Below, piece by piece: positions 1-6,160 of a DNA stretch of 11,254 nt; the first letter of the stretch is position 1, and each line of letters starts with the position of its first letter. The DNA comes from Deltaproteobacteria bacterium (GTDB taxonomy: Bacteria > Desulfobacterota > DSM-4660 > Desulfatiglandales > HGW-15). The position numbers were made by a program, and so were the translations under genes. Location: contig JAFGPH010000624.1 in NCBI GenBank assembly GCA_016926135.1, positions 1-11,254 on the forward strand, given 5' to 3'. Below the pieces are notes generated by a model. The model made no database searches, was not told where the DNA came from, and worked only from the letters and a program-made list of their open reading frames with translations.

Positions 1-1298
1 ATGTTCCCCTCCGCATCCTTCCTGGCCTGGTCGCCCGTTCTGAAGAACCCGTCCCGGGTGAAGGTTTTCTCCCTCTCCGCCGCCTTGAAGTAGCCGGTAA
101 AGATCCCCGGCCCTTTGGAGACCAGCTCACCGTCCACTCCCACGGGCACTTCGTTGTCGTTGTTGTCGACGATCTTCAGCGTGTCGTAAGGGCAAATGGG
201 TGTTCCCACGCTGCCGCAGATGAGTTCAATGCTGTCCCCCAGCTTCGTGCTGGCGCAGGTGCCCTCCACCGAGCCGAATCCGTTCACGAAGCGCGCGCCG
301 ATCTTCTCGTCCACGCTTTTCACCAGCTCCGGTGTGCTGGGGGCGCCGCCCACGGAGATTTTCTTGAGTGAGCCGAGGTCGAATCGGCGGAGGTCTTCCA
401 TCTGAACGATACGCGCCACCAGAGCGGGTACGGTGGGGATCGCCGTCACCCTTTCCCTCTCGATCCATGCGCAAATGTCCTCGGGTTTTGTTGAATCGAG
501 GAGCACGAGTTTGGCATGGAAGAACAGCGCCGCAGCCATGCCCCAGTGCACGCTCAGGTTGTGGCCGAGAGGGGTGATGACCATGAGGGTGTCCTGGCTC
601 GTGATCTCCCATCGGTAGCCGTGATATTCCACATTGTTCATGTAGCAGTTGTGGGTCCGCGGGCTTACCTTGGGGAGTCCGGTGGTGCCGCCTGTCGGCA
701 GGATCTGGCAGACCTCATCGGGGTCGGGTCGCCTGGCCTCCAGGGCCTTCCGCTGCTCGGCCGTGAGTTCCGCCCGTTCGATGAGGCTTTCCAGTGCGTG
801 GTAGGGCGTATCCCCCTGGGTTCTCACCTGAAGGATGTGCCGGATCCGGGGGTTTTCTTTGAGCACATCATCGATGACCGGCTGGTAGGTGACTTTTCCA
901 TATTGTTTGGGGAGGATCCAGGCGACAGGCTCCGTCAGCTTGCAGAGATGATTGATTTCCGTCTGGTTGTGCCGCGGAATGAGAATGACGATGATGGCGC
1001 CGATTTTCTGAAGGGCCAGAAAAGAGAAGACGAATTCATGCCAATTGGGCAACTGAAGGAGCACCCTCTCTCTCGGCCGGATCCCCAGCTCCATGAGGCT
1101 AAAGGCCAGCTTGTCCACGTTCCGGCGGAGTTCTCTGTTGGTCCATCGGCCCGTACCGTCCACGAGGCCGGTCTTCTCGGGATAGATATCCGTGTGTTTG
1201 TCAAAGACATCCCCCCATGTCATTCCCAACCACCATCTCTTGGAGCTGTACTCCTCTACTTCTTCCTTCCCATAGGGCGTAAAACCTTCGATCGGCAT
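1..1298 (-). CDS. EntE/DhbE-like AMP-forming acyl (aryl acid) ligase, C-terminus cut off by window edge
   Basis: Adenylate-forming enzyme of the ANL superfamily: activates a carboxylic acid with ATP to an acyl-AMP, then normally transfers it to CoA or a carrier thiol. Visible motifs are the P-loop TGGTTGLPK (residues 202-210), the A5-type motif NGFGSVEGT (about 339-347) and the TGD of the ADP/ribose region (421-423). The N-terminus (MPIEGFTPYGKEV) and the sequence SPRTHN after the P-loop resemble 2,3-dihydroxybenzoate-AMP ligases (EntE, DhbE). 432 codons are present of the usual 530-550, so the C-terminal lid domain with its catalytic lysine lies outside the window. The ATG start has a good ribosome site (AAGGAG, 7 bases upstream). 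It follows an iclR gene on the same strand, so IclR control is plausible. The pocket motif HN at 246-247 is kept, but the position matching DhbE Ser240 is Trp252, so the substrate is probably not dihydroxybenzoate. An aryl- or acyl-CoA ligase role is an alternative. Confidence 0.9.
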   Translation of the reverse strand, partial: MPIEGFTPYGKEEVEEYSSKRWWLGMTWGDVFDKHTDIYPEKTGLVDGTGRWTNRELRRNVDKLAFSLMELGIRPRERVLLQLPNWHEFVFSFLALQKIGAIIVILIPRHNQTEINHLCKLTEPVAWILPKQYGKVTYQPVIDDVLKENPRIRHILQVRTQGDTPYHALESLIERAELTAEQRKALEARRPDPDEVCQILPTGGTTGLPKVSPRTHNCYMNNVEYHGYRWEITSQDTLMVITPLGHNLSVHWGMAAALFFHAKLVLLDSTKPEDICAWIERERVTAIPTVPALVARIVQMEDLRRFDLGSLKKISVGGAPSTPELVKSVDEKIGARFVNGFGSVEGTCASTKLGDSIELICGSVGTPICPYDTLKIVDNNDNEVPVGVDGELVSKGPGIFTGYFKAAEREKTFTRDGFFRTGDQARKDAEGN

Positions 1299-1335
1299 AG
1301 GGAATCTCCTTCTTGCGGGCGCTCAGCCCAAATTT

Positions 1336-1368
1336 CCCGGCTGGGCTGCAAGAGAGTTCCCAGCCGGG
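1336..1368 (-). other. Strong hairpin in the iclR-ligase gap
   Basis: Arms CCCGGCTGGG and CCCAGCCGGG form a perfect 10-pair GC-rich stem around a 13-base loop. Read on the minus strand it is followed by AAATTTGG, only weakly U-rich, so it is a poor intrinsic terminator but could attenuate or stabilise the iclR-ligase message. It ends about 38 bases before the ligase start codon. Confidence 0.6.
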
Positions 1369-1374
1369 TGTGGG

Positions 1375-1411
1375 GTCCCCTGCGGCCTTTCGCAGCAACC
1401 CTTCAGGGGAC
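1375..1411 (-). other. Hairpin just downstream of the iclR stop codon
   Basis: Arms GTCCCCTG and CAGGGGAC form an 8-pair stem. The enclosed sequence can also form a small CTGCG/CGCAG stem that competes for the same CAG bases. It begins two bases after the iclR stop codon on the minus strand and has no U-tract after it. It may be a 3'-end or processing structure. Confidence 0.5.
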
Positions 1412-1413
1412 TC

Positions 1414-2205
1414 TTAGATCTTTCCGCAGCCAAGGGCGGACGAGGCCTCGGCGCAGGTTTCCTTGACTATCTTGATGTGCTGTTCGACAGTTCTTTTGTT
1501 TTGACTCCGTGCCATCATGACCACGATGCCCATGGCCGCCACGACCTTGCGGGAGAAATCGCGAATCGGACCGGAGATCCCCATCACGCCTTCCACCGCC
1601 TCCTGCCTTTCCACGAAATAGCCGTCTTTCCGAATCTTTTCGAGCCGGAGGGTGAAGGCGTTTTCATCGGTAATGGAAAAGGGGGTGTGGCGCTGAAGCG
1701 GGTCCTTCGCGAGCAGCCTCTCGACCTCTTTCGGATCCATGAAAGCCAGAAGAACCGGGCCAAGCATTCCATAGTGCGCGGGTCTCCGCCAGCCGATGTC
1801 CGAGGAGATGCGAATCACGCCGTAGCCCTCACGCTTGTCGACATAGAGCAACTGGTCTTCCATCATCATGCCCAGAAGCACGGTCGCCCCCGTCTCCTTC
1901 TGCAACCGGTTCATGGAAGGGGCCGCAGCTTGTCGCAGTGAGAAAGATGAAAAGACGATCCCTCCCAGCTCAAAAAGACGCAGCCCCAGACGGTAGCTTT
2001 TGGTGGCGGGGTCCTGGTGCAAGTACCCACGGTGAGCCAGGTTGGACATGAGGCGTTTGGCCGTGGTCTTGTTGAGGCCCGTCGCTTGGGTAATCTCGGG
2101 CAGGGAAAGCTCCCGAGTTTGAAAATTGAAGCAGTCCAGGATGTCAAGGGCCCGATCCACAGCCTGCACTCTATACAGTCTATGCGTGGTCTTCGCGGGG
2201 TTCAT
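1414..2205 (-). CDS. IclR-family transcriptional regulator
   Basis: DNA-binding regulator of 263 residues, the usual IclR length. The N-terminal winged helix-turn-helix is visible at about residues 12-75 (VDRALDILDCF, then LSLPEITQATGLNKTTAKRL as recognition region, then YRLGLRLFELG at the linker). The remainder is the IclR effector-binding domain, ending with the typical GISGPIRD segment and a C-terminal helix. IclR proteins sense small organic acids and often control the neighbouring degradation gene. Here the ligase directly downstream on the same strand is the likely target, which is inference. The ATG has no convincing ribosome site of its own, but a nine-codon reading frame with a purine-rich leader ends across it (see the entry at 2203-2232), so coupled translation is possible. 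A sigma-70 promoter lies about 110 bases upstream. The effector is unknown. Confidence 0.93.
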   Translation of the reverse strand: MNPAKTTHRLYRVQAVDRALDILDCFNFQTRELSLPEITQATGLNKTTAKRLMSNLAHRGYLHQDPATKSYRLGLRLFELGGIVFSSFSLRQAAAPSMNRLQKETGATVLLGMMMEDQLLYVDKREGYGVIRISSDIGWRRPAHYGMLGPVLLAFMDPKEVERLLAKDPLQRHTPFSITDENAFTLRLEKIRKDGYFVERQEAVEGVMGISGPIRDFSRKVVAAMGIVVMMARSQNKRTVEQHIKIVKETCAEASSALGCGKI

Positions 2206-2232
2206 GATTCCATCGCGGCGATGTGGCGCATC
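2203..2232 (-). other. Possible nine-codon upstream reading frame coupled to iclR
   Basis: On the minus strand, ATG CGC CAC ATC GCC GCG ATG GAA TCA TGA is preceded by a GGGGGAGGGGG purine run. Its TGA stop overlaps the iclR ATG in the classic ATGA arrangement. The peptide would be MRHIAAMES. The function is speculative: reinitiation or translational coupling would explain the lack of a separate ribosome site for iclR. Confidence 0.3.
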
Positions 2233-2302
2233 CCCCTCCCCCTTCTTCAGGGAAAGCCCTTCCCGGAAGGCATTAGCGTTTCATATCGTGATCAACCATT
2301 TC

Positions 2303-2343
2303 ATTATAAGAATCCTATATGCGAGAATCGGGCGGTGTGTCAA
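2303..2343 (-). promoter_or_regulatory. Sigma-70 promoter for iclR
   Basis: On the minus strand a perfect TTGACA (2338-2343) is followed after 17 bases by ATATAG (2315-2320), or after 18 bases by TATAGG (2314-2319). A consensus TATAAT also lies slightly downstream (2303-2308), but it is too far from this -35 element and would need a weaker one of its own. The distance to the iclR start, about 100 bases, leaves room for an operator. Confidence 0.6.
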
Positions 2344-2576
2344 GCTGAAAGTCTCGGATTCGATTCCCCTGACGTGTCCTTCATGAACGAATGATGCTAT
2401 GGATACGACTCACGGCCCACGGCACAGATGTCACGGAAACGCCAAGGGGAGAAAAGGGTGTTCCTCTGCGCCATGCGCCTTCGATCGACCAAGTCTGCAG
2501 TTAGAATGGTTTTGTAGAAAACCTCACTCCACCATGCCCAGGACCCTGGAGACGCACAAGGGGTGGCGCTAGGAGC

Positions 2577-2605
2577 TTGATTCGGTCTTTCCCGTCGGCT
2601 ATAGT
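2577..2605 (+). promoter_or_regulatory. Sigma-70 promoter for the sigma-54 activator gene
   Basis: TTGATT (2577-2582) and TATAGT (2600-2605) are separated by exactly 17 bases. This puts transcription start near 2612, so the in-frame TTG at 2577 cannot be the start codon of a message from this promoter. The ATG at 2643 or 2658 is more likely. Confidence 0.5.
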
Positions 2606-2642
2606 GCGTTCGGCGGATCGGCAGAATGTTACCGGCAAAGCG

Positions 2643-4025
2643 ATGGAGAAAACCCCAATGCCGCAGAGTTCTGATGCGGTGAACCCCATGGAAACCCTGC
2701 TGCAGGAAATCCTGTCTCAAAAGGAGAATCTGGAACGCATCCTCGAGAGCCTCTCCGAGGGCGTCATTGCCCATGACGTGGCGCGCAGGATCCTTTATTT
2801 CAACCGGAGCGCCGAACAGATTACAGGTTATGACCGAAACGATGTGCTGGGCCGTGACTGCCACGAGGTCTTCGGCGGGGCCTTTTGCGGCGGTCGCTGC
2901 TCCTTTCGGGAGGGGACCCCGGACTCGCTGGATCGCCTCTCGTATCCCCTTCCTATCCTCACCAAGCAGGGGGATTCCAGGAGGGTGGAGATGGAACTCG
3001 CGGGCATGAAGGACAAAGAGGGCCGATTCGTGGGTGTCATCGCCGCCTTCAGGGATGTGACGGACCTTCTGGGCCTCAGAATCGAGGTGGGCGACCTCAA
3101 AGGGTTTGCGGGGATCGTGGGCCAGGATCTCAAGATGCTCCGGATCTACCGCCAGATCCGGGATCTCGCCACCAACGACTACCCGGTGCACATCGCCGGC
3201 GAGACGGGCACGGGAAAGGAACTTGTCGCAAACGCAATTCACAATGAGAGCCGACGGGGCGGAAAGCCCTTTGTTCCGGTCAACTGCGGGGCGCTCCCGG
3301 AGGGGATCCTGGAGAGCGAGCTTTTCGGGCATGTGAAGGGGGCCTTTACGGGAGCCATCCGAGACAAGAAAGGGCGATTCGAGCTGGCCCACGGCGGGAC
3401 CCTGTTCCTGGACGAGGTGGCCGACCTGCCCAGACCGTTTCAGGCCAGGCTTCTGAGGGTCCTGCAGGAGGGGAGCTTCGAACGTGTGGGGGATGAAAAG
3501 ACCGTCTCCGTGGATGTGAGGGTGATCAGCGCCACCAACAAAGAGCTGAGGCAGGAGGTGAGCAGGGGCTATTTCCGCGAAGACCTCTACTACCGGATCA
3601 ATGTGGTTCCGGTGGTTCTGCCGCCTCTCAGGGAACGCCAGGGAGATATTCCCCTGCTGGTCGAGCACGTGCTGAAGAGGGCCTGTGAGGAGGGACAGGA
3701 GACGCCGGGGGTATCCGGTGAGGCGCTGTCTCTCATGGAGAAGTATCCGTGGCCCGGGAACATCAGGGAACTCCAGAGCGCGATTCGCTTTTCCCTGGTC
3801 CAGGCGAGGGGAAAGGTCATTCAGCCGGATCATCTGCCGGCGGAGCTGCGAGAACAATGCAGGCTTAACCCGCATCCGCGATTCTCAGGTCTCAAACTAA
3901 GCCCTGAAACCGTGCATAACGCCCTTGTGCGAACCGGCGGGAACAAGAAAAAGGCCGCTTCGCTACTTGGGGTTGGCAGGGCGACCTTGTATCGTTTTCT
4001 GGGCGCAAATCCTGGTGTCTCATGA
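2643..4025 (+). CDS. Sigma-54-dependent activator (enhancer-binding protein): PAS - AAA+ - Fis HTH
   Basis: 460-residue ATPase that remodels RNA polymerase-sigma-54 from an upstream enhancer. A PAS sensor (about residues 30-145) carries three cysteines, C73, C82 and C86, plus H74, a possible metal or redox site. The AAA+ domain has Walker A GETGTGKE (186-193), the sigma-54-contacting GAFTGA loop (233-238), Walker B GGTLFLDE (251-258) and the typical [11 protein letters not shown] segment. The C-terminal Fis-type helix-turn-helix (about 422-454) contains [19 protein letters not shown]. There is no phosphoacceptor receiver domain, so control is through the PAS signal or a partner. ATG 2643 is chosen because the sigma-70 promoter overlaps the longer frame from TTG 2577. 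ATG 2658, with GGAG upstream, is an alternative. The gene ends inside a cluster of TGTCTCA sites and lies upstream of a -24/-12 promoter, so local activation of the redox operon is likely but inferred. Confidence 0.93.
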   Translation: MEKTPMPQSSDAVNPMETLLQEILSQKENLERILESLSEGVIAHDVARRILYFNRSAEQITGYDRNDVLGRDCHEVFGGAFCGGRCSFREGTPDSLDRLSYPLPILTKQGDSRRVEMELAGMKDKEGRFVGVIAAFRDVTDLLGLRIEVGDLKGFAGIVGQDLKMLRIYRQIRDLATNDYPVHIAGETGTGKELVANAIHNESRRGGKPFVPVNCGALPEGILESELFGHVKGAFTGAIRDKKGRFELAHGGTLFLDEVADLPRPFQARLLRVLQEGSFERVGDEKTVSVDVRVISATNKELRQEVSRGYFREDLYYRINVVPVVLPPLRERQGDIPLLVEHVLKRACEEGQETPGVSGEALSLMEKYPWPGNIRELQSAIRFSLVQARGKVIQPDHLPAELREQCRLNPHPRFSGLKLSPETVHNALVRTGGNKKKAASLLGVGRATLYRFLGANPGVS

Positions 4026-4056
4026 TACATTAATGTCTCAAAATATTTTGAGACAT
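4016..4056. promoter_or_regulatory. Probable enhancer site: 24-base perfect palindrome plus extra half-site
   Basis: Arms ATGTCTCAAAAT (4033-4044) and ATTTTGAGACAT (4045-4056) form a perfect 24-base palindrome. A further TGTCTCA half-site (4016-4022) lies 18 bases upstream, running into the stop codon of the activator gene. Fis-type activators bind such inverted repeats. The same heptamer recurs nearer the sigma-54 promoter. Without a proper loop or U-tract it is a poor terminator. Confidence 0.6.
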
Positions 4057-4315
4057 ATCCGCTGATCTTTTAAAGGATCGTTTCTTGACGATCTTCCTGT
4101 ATTGTGATGTCCAGACCTCCTGGACGGATCAGGAAAACCGCTCTTCAAATGCGCGGGAACTGACCATTTAAATATCCTAAATTATTAATTTTAAATTCTG
4201 TGTCCTACTCGTTTGCCAAAATTGGAGGAGGGGCTGAAGTCTGGTACCTCGATGTCCTACGGGTCCCGGATCGTGTCTCGGTCTGATTTCCCCCGGCATT
4301 TCCCTTTAGATAAAG

Positions 4316-4332
4316 TGTCTCATGATGTCTCA
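4316..4332 (+). promoter_or_regulatory. Promoter-proximal enhancer: two TGTCTCA direct repeats 10 bases apart
   Basis: TGTCTCA occurs at 4316-4322 and 4326-4332, one helical turn apart, so both lie on the same DNA face. They are centred about 130 bases upstream of the predicted sigma-54 transcription start, within the usual range for enhancer sites. The second copy extends into GTCTCAGAC, itself a small palindrome. Both this cluster and the one at 4016 share the string GTGTCTCATGAT. Confidence 0.55.
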
Positions 4333-4428
4333 GACTAAGAGGCACCCGAAAATCAGTCAGATAAAAAGAACTCAGGAGAGGTCCTGAATTCATTCGGCTA
4401 TTTGGTCTTCAGGTTTTTCAGGCTCTAC

Positions 4429-4444
4429 TGGCACAGTTCTTGAG
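4429..4444 (+). promoter_or_regulatory. Sigma-54 (-24/-12) promoter of the redox operon
   Basis: TGGCAC followed by five bases and TTGAG matches the sigma-54 consensus TGGCAC-N5-TTGCW except for one base in the -12 element (GA instead of GC). Transcription would start near 4454, about 33 bases before the ATG at 4487. The upstream activator gene and TGTCTCA sites support the call. Confidence 0.65.
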
Positions 4445-4486
4445 TGATTGACTGACATCCTTTTTCATTCGAGCGTACCTAAAACC

Positions 4487-4735
4487 ATGAAACGATGTGA
4501 TGAGACCATCCGGAAGACCCTGGAATTGACTGAGAGCATGCTTTCTCTGGCTGAGGAGGGTGATGCGGTGAGAGAAGACAACAATTGCGGGATCCTTTAC
4601 AGTGTCGTAAGGGATTCGGCCTACCGGATCAGGCAGCTTGCTGAGGCCGAGAAGGCCGCCCACGTCAAGAAAGGCTGGTGGAAGGAATCACGTCACCTGA
4701 AAAAACCTGTAACATTCCGATTTGAAAGGAGTTGA
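4487..4735 (+). CDS. Small conserved-looking hypothetical protein, first gene of the sigma-54 operon
   Basis: 82-residue, mostly helical, soluble protein rich in Glu, Arg and Lys. It has two cysteines in MKRCDETI and NNCGILYSVVRDSAYRI and no signal peptide or membrane segment. I do not recognise a named family. The pattern CGILY...RDSAYRIRQLAEAE has the conserved-helix look of a genuine protein. The in-frame TTG at 4448 would extend it by 13 residues but lies upstream of the predicted transcription start, so ATG 4487 is preferred. The ribosome site is weak. It ends three bases before the rubrerythrin start, and the rubrerythrin ribosome site lies within its last codons, which suggests co-translation and a role linked to rubrerythrin. 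Confidence 0.7.
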   Translation: MKRCDETIRKTLELTESMLSLAEEGDAVREDNNCGILYSVVRDSAYRIRQLAEAEKAAHVKKGWWKESRHLKKPVTFRFERS

Positions 4736-4738
4736 TTC

Positions 4739-5233
4739 ATGAGTAAGACAGAGCAGAATCTGAGGGATGCATTTGCGGGAGAATCCCAGGCGAACCGGAA
4801 ATATTTGGCCTTTGCCAAGCAGGCGGAGAAGGAAGGATACAAGCAGGCGGCAAGGCTTTTCAGGGCGGCCGCGGAGGCGGAGACCGTGCATGCCCACGCC
4901 CACCTCAGGACCCTGGGGGAGGTGAAGACCACGGCCGAGAATCTGAAGGCCGCCATCGCCGGGGAAACCCATGAATTCAAGAGCATGTATCCGGAAATGA
5001 TCGAGACGGCCAAGCAGGAAGGGAACAAGGCCGCGGAGCGTTCCTTCACCTATGCCAATGCCGTGGAGAAAATCCATGCCGCACTCTACCAGAATGTATT
5101 GGACAATCTGGGGAAGAACGCGGACGCGGATTACTACGTGTGCTCCGTTTGCGGTTATACCTGCGAAAAAGAGCCGCCTGAGAAGTGCCCCGTGTGCGGC
5201 GCCGCCCAAAAGGCCTTTTCGAAGGTGTCCTGA
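4739..5233 (+). CDS. rbr: Rubrerythrin (short form, 164 residues)
   Basis: Non-haem diiron peroxidase that reduces hydrogen peroxide to water in the cytoplasm using electrons from rubredoxin or NAD(P)H oxidoreductases. The ferritin-like four-helix domain spans residues 1-125 with expected iron ligands E15, E48 and H51 (ExxH), E76 and E79, and E110 and H113 (ExxH). A rubredoxin-like domain at the C-terminus has C135-x2-C138 and C150-x2-C153. The segment between the two cysteine pairs is short, as is usual in rubrerythrin. Ribosome site AAGGAG lies upstream of the ATG. It is about 27 residues shorter than the second rubrerythrin in this window (6917-7492) and clearly diverged, so the two are paralogous types rather than a recent duplication. 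It is followed by the flavodoxin-like and rubredoxin genes that may supply electrons. Confidence 0.96.
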   Translation: MSKTEQNLRDAFAGESQANRKYLAFAKQAEKEGYKQAARLFRAAAEAETVHAHAHLRTLGEVKTTAENLKAAIAGETHEFKSMYPEMIETAKQEGNKAAERSFTYANAVEKIHAALYQNVLDNLGKNADADYYVCSVCGYTCEKEPPEKCPVCGAAQKAFSKVS

Positions 5234-5264
5234 TCGGTCAACATTCAAGCATGGAGGTTTCATC

Positions 5265-5708
5265 ATGAAAAAGGTTATGGTTGCCTATGTCAGCCGAACA
5301 GGGAACACCGAGAAAATGGCCGAGTGGATCGCCGAAGGAGTGAGGTTCGCGGGCCACGACGCGGTGGTGAAAAAGGTGGCTGAAATCAAAAGCGAGAAAG
5401 ACCTCGCAGGGTATGAAGGGTATGCTTTCGGATGTCCAACCTACCATCGTGACATGACTGCGGGAATGAAGACGTTCCTCTTCACGGCGGAAAAAGCGAA
5501 CCTCCTCGGAAAAATAGGTGGCGCCTTTGGTTCATACACCCACAGCGGAGAGTCCGCGCCCATGGTCTTCGACACCATGATGCACGTGTTCAAGATGGAC
5601 ACGGTCGATCTGGGGGCCTTGAGTCTCAAGGAGGCCCTTATCGGAACGAAAGACGGAATCAAGGCCTGCCAGGACTACGGAAAGGCCGTCGGTGCCAAGC
5701 TGGGATAA
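5265..5708 (+). CDS. Flavodoxin-like FMN protein (first copy)
   Basis: 147-residue one-electron or two-electron carrier with a flavodoxin fold. The FMN phosphate loop SRTGNT is at residues 10-15, after the first strand KKVMVAYV. The later segments GCPTYHRDM and [15 protein letters not shown] correspond to the isoalloxazine-binding loops. The GS-Y-x-x-SGE pattern is typical of the C-terminal flavodoxin domain of flavodiiron proteins (FprA/ROO), yet there is no metallo-beta-lactamase-like diiron domain, so this is a stand-alone carrier. GGAGG lies seven bases before the ATG. A paralogue with the same layout lies at 8391-8828. Position between rubrerythrin and rubredoxins suggests electron supply to peroxide reduction. 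The partner is inferred. Confidence 0.92.
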   Translation: MKKVMVAYVSRTGNTEKMAEWIAEGVRFAGHDAVVKKVAEIKSEKDLAGYEGYAFGCPTYHRDMTAGMKTFLFTAEKANLLGKIGGAFGSYTHSGESAPMVFDTMMHVFKMDTVDLGALSLKEALIGTKDGIKACQDYGKAVGAKLG

Positions 5709-5733
5709 TTCCGGCGGCAAAGGGAAGGACCGG

Positions 5734-5931
5734 ATGGATCTTTATCGATGCACGGTTTGCGGATACCTTTATGAACCCGCCAACGGCGATGCGACTCGCG
5801 GGATACCCGGTGGGACCCGGTTCGAAGAGCTGCCTAGGGGTTGGGTTTGCCCGGTCTGCGGGGCGCCCAGGGAGATGTTTGCGCCGGTTGGAGCAGGAGG
5901 TCCGGAAATCGTGCAGGGTTTCTTTTTGTGA
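5734..5931 (+). CDS. Rubredoxin 1 (canonical CX2C/CX2C)
   Basis: 65-residue one-iron electron carrier with Fe(Cys)4 from C6-x2-C9 and C39-x2-C42. The conserved aromatic core is visible as Y4, Y11, Y13, F30, W37 and F49. The family is usually 52-54 residues, and here a 13-residue tail extends past the fold. An in-frame GTG at 5692 would add 14 residues overlapping the preceding gene, but the ATG with GGAAGGA upstream is preferred. It is the first of three rubredoxin genes in tandem. The likely role is electron donation to rubrerythrin or desulfoferrodoxin. Confidence 0.95.
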   Translation: MDLYRCTVCGYLYEPANGDATRGIPGGTRFEELPRGWVCPVCGAPREMFAPVGAGGPEIVQGFFL

Positions 5932-5944
5932 GAGGGGGTAGAAG

Positions 5945-6154
5945 ATGGCCGAACCTGAGCATATGTGGCAGTGTCAAACCACAAATTGCGGTTACATCTA
6001 CGATCCGGACCGGGGTGACAGGAAAGGCAAGATCCCCAAGGGGACCCGGTTTGAGGACTTGCCTGAAGACTGGAAATGCCCGATCTGCGGCGCCGGCAAG
6101 AAGATGTTCCGGCCCCTTGCAGGGCCCGGCTCTACTGCGGCGGAAGGGGGTTGA
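5945..6154 (+). CDS. Rubredoxin 2 with widened CX4C first site
   Basis: 69-residue rubredoxin whose first cysteine pair is C10-QTTN-C15 (four residues between) instead of two. The second pair is normal: C45-x2-C48. Core residues Y17, Y19, F36 and W43 are retained. A CX4C rubredoxin is known from Desulfovibrio desulfuricans ATCC 27774 (Rd-2), where the spacing alters iron-site properties. The gene starts 13 bases after rubredoxin 1 and ends 6 bases before rubredoxin 3. The three genes probably arose by duplication and then diverged at the metal site. Confidence 0.94.
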   Translation: MAEPEHMWQCQTTNCGYIYDPDRGDRKGKIPKGTRFEDLPEDWKCPICGAGKKMFRPLAGPGSTAAEGG

Positions 6155-6160
6155 ATCCGG

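Larger units (their letters stand above)
2206..2642. other. Divergent intergenic control region
   Basis: This 437-base stretch separates the minus-strand iclR gene from the plus-strand sigma-54 activator. It holds promoter elements for both, listed separately. A perfect hairpin GGTTTT-GTAG-AAAACC sits at 2508-2523. AT-rich sequence around 2281-2325, including the 6-base palindrome TGATCA, may hold the IclR operator, but no clear long inverted repeat was found. I see no convincing gene here. Reading frames crossing it on either strand have no family resemblance. Confidence 0.6.
4026..4486. other. Long intergenic control region before the redox operon
   Basis: This 461-base gap contains the palindrome, the TGTCTCA direct repeats and the sigma-54 promoter, listed separately. 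Other structure includes a GTCCAG-ACCTC-CTGGAC hairpin (4109-4125), an AT-rich block (4166-4198) with the palindrome AAATTA-T-TAATTT (4179-4191) that could be a bend or IHF-type site, and the octamer TGTCCTAC twice (4201-4208 and 4253-4260). A degenerate half-site TGTCTCG lies at 4274-4280. I find no convincing gene on either strand. Confidence 0.65.

Noticed and set aside
516..1466. Plus-strand open frame of 316 codons
   Set aside because: Antisense to the adenylate-forming ligase and the end of iclR. Its translation has no recognisable domain, while the minus-strand frame carries ligase motifs.
2397..3875. Long 492-codon open frame on the minus strand
   Set aside because: It lies antisense to the sigma-54 activator, which has all expected domains and motifs. 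The minus-strand translation resembles no family and is a shadow of GC-rich codon use.
4033..4056. Palindrome read as an intrinsic terminator of the activator gene
   Set aside because: The palindrome has no central loop, its core is AT-rich, and no U-tract follows. Recurrence of the same heptamer near the -24/-12 promoter fits a protein-binding site better.
4201..4332. CRISPR-like or phage attachment repeats in the long intergenic region
   Set aside because: The repeats are only 7-8 bases, irregularly spaced and few. There is no integrase, transposase or tRNA gene nearby.
5052..5708. Fusion of the rubrerythrin tail with the flavodoxin-like gene in one longer frame
   Set aside because: The longer frame starts out of frame inside rubrerythrin. 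The flavodoxin-like ATG at 5265 has a GGAGG site at ideal spacing and begins the first beta strand.
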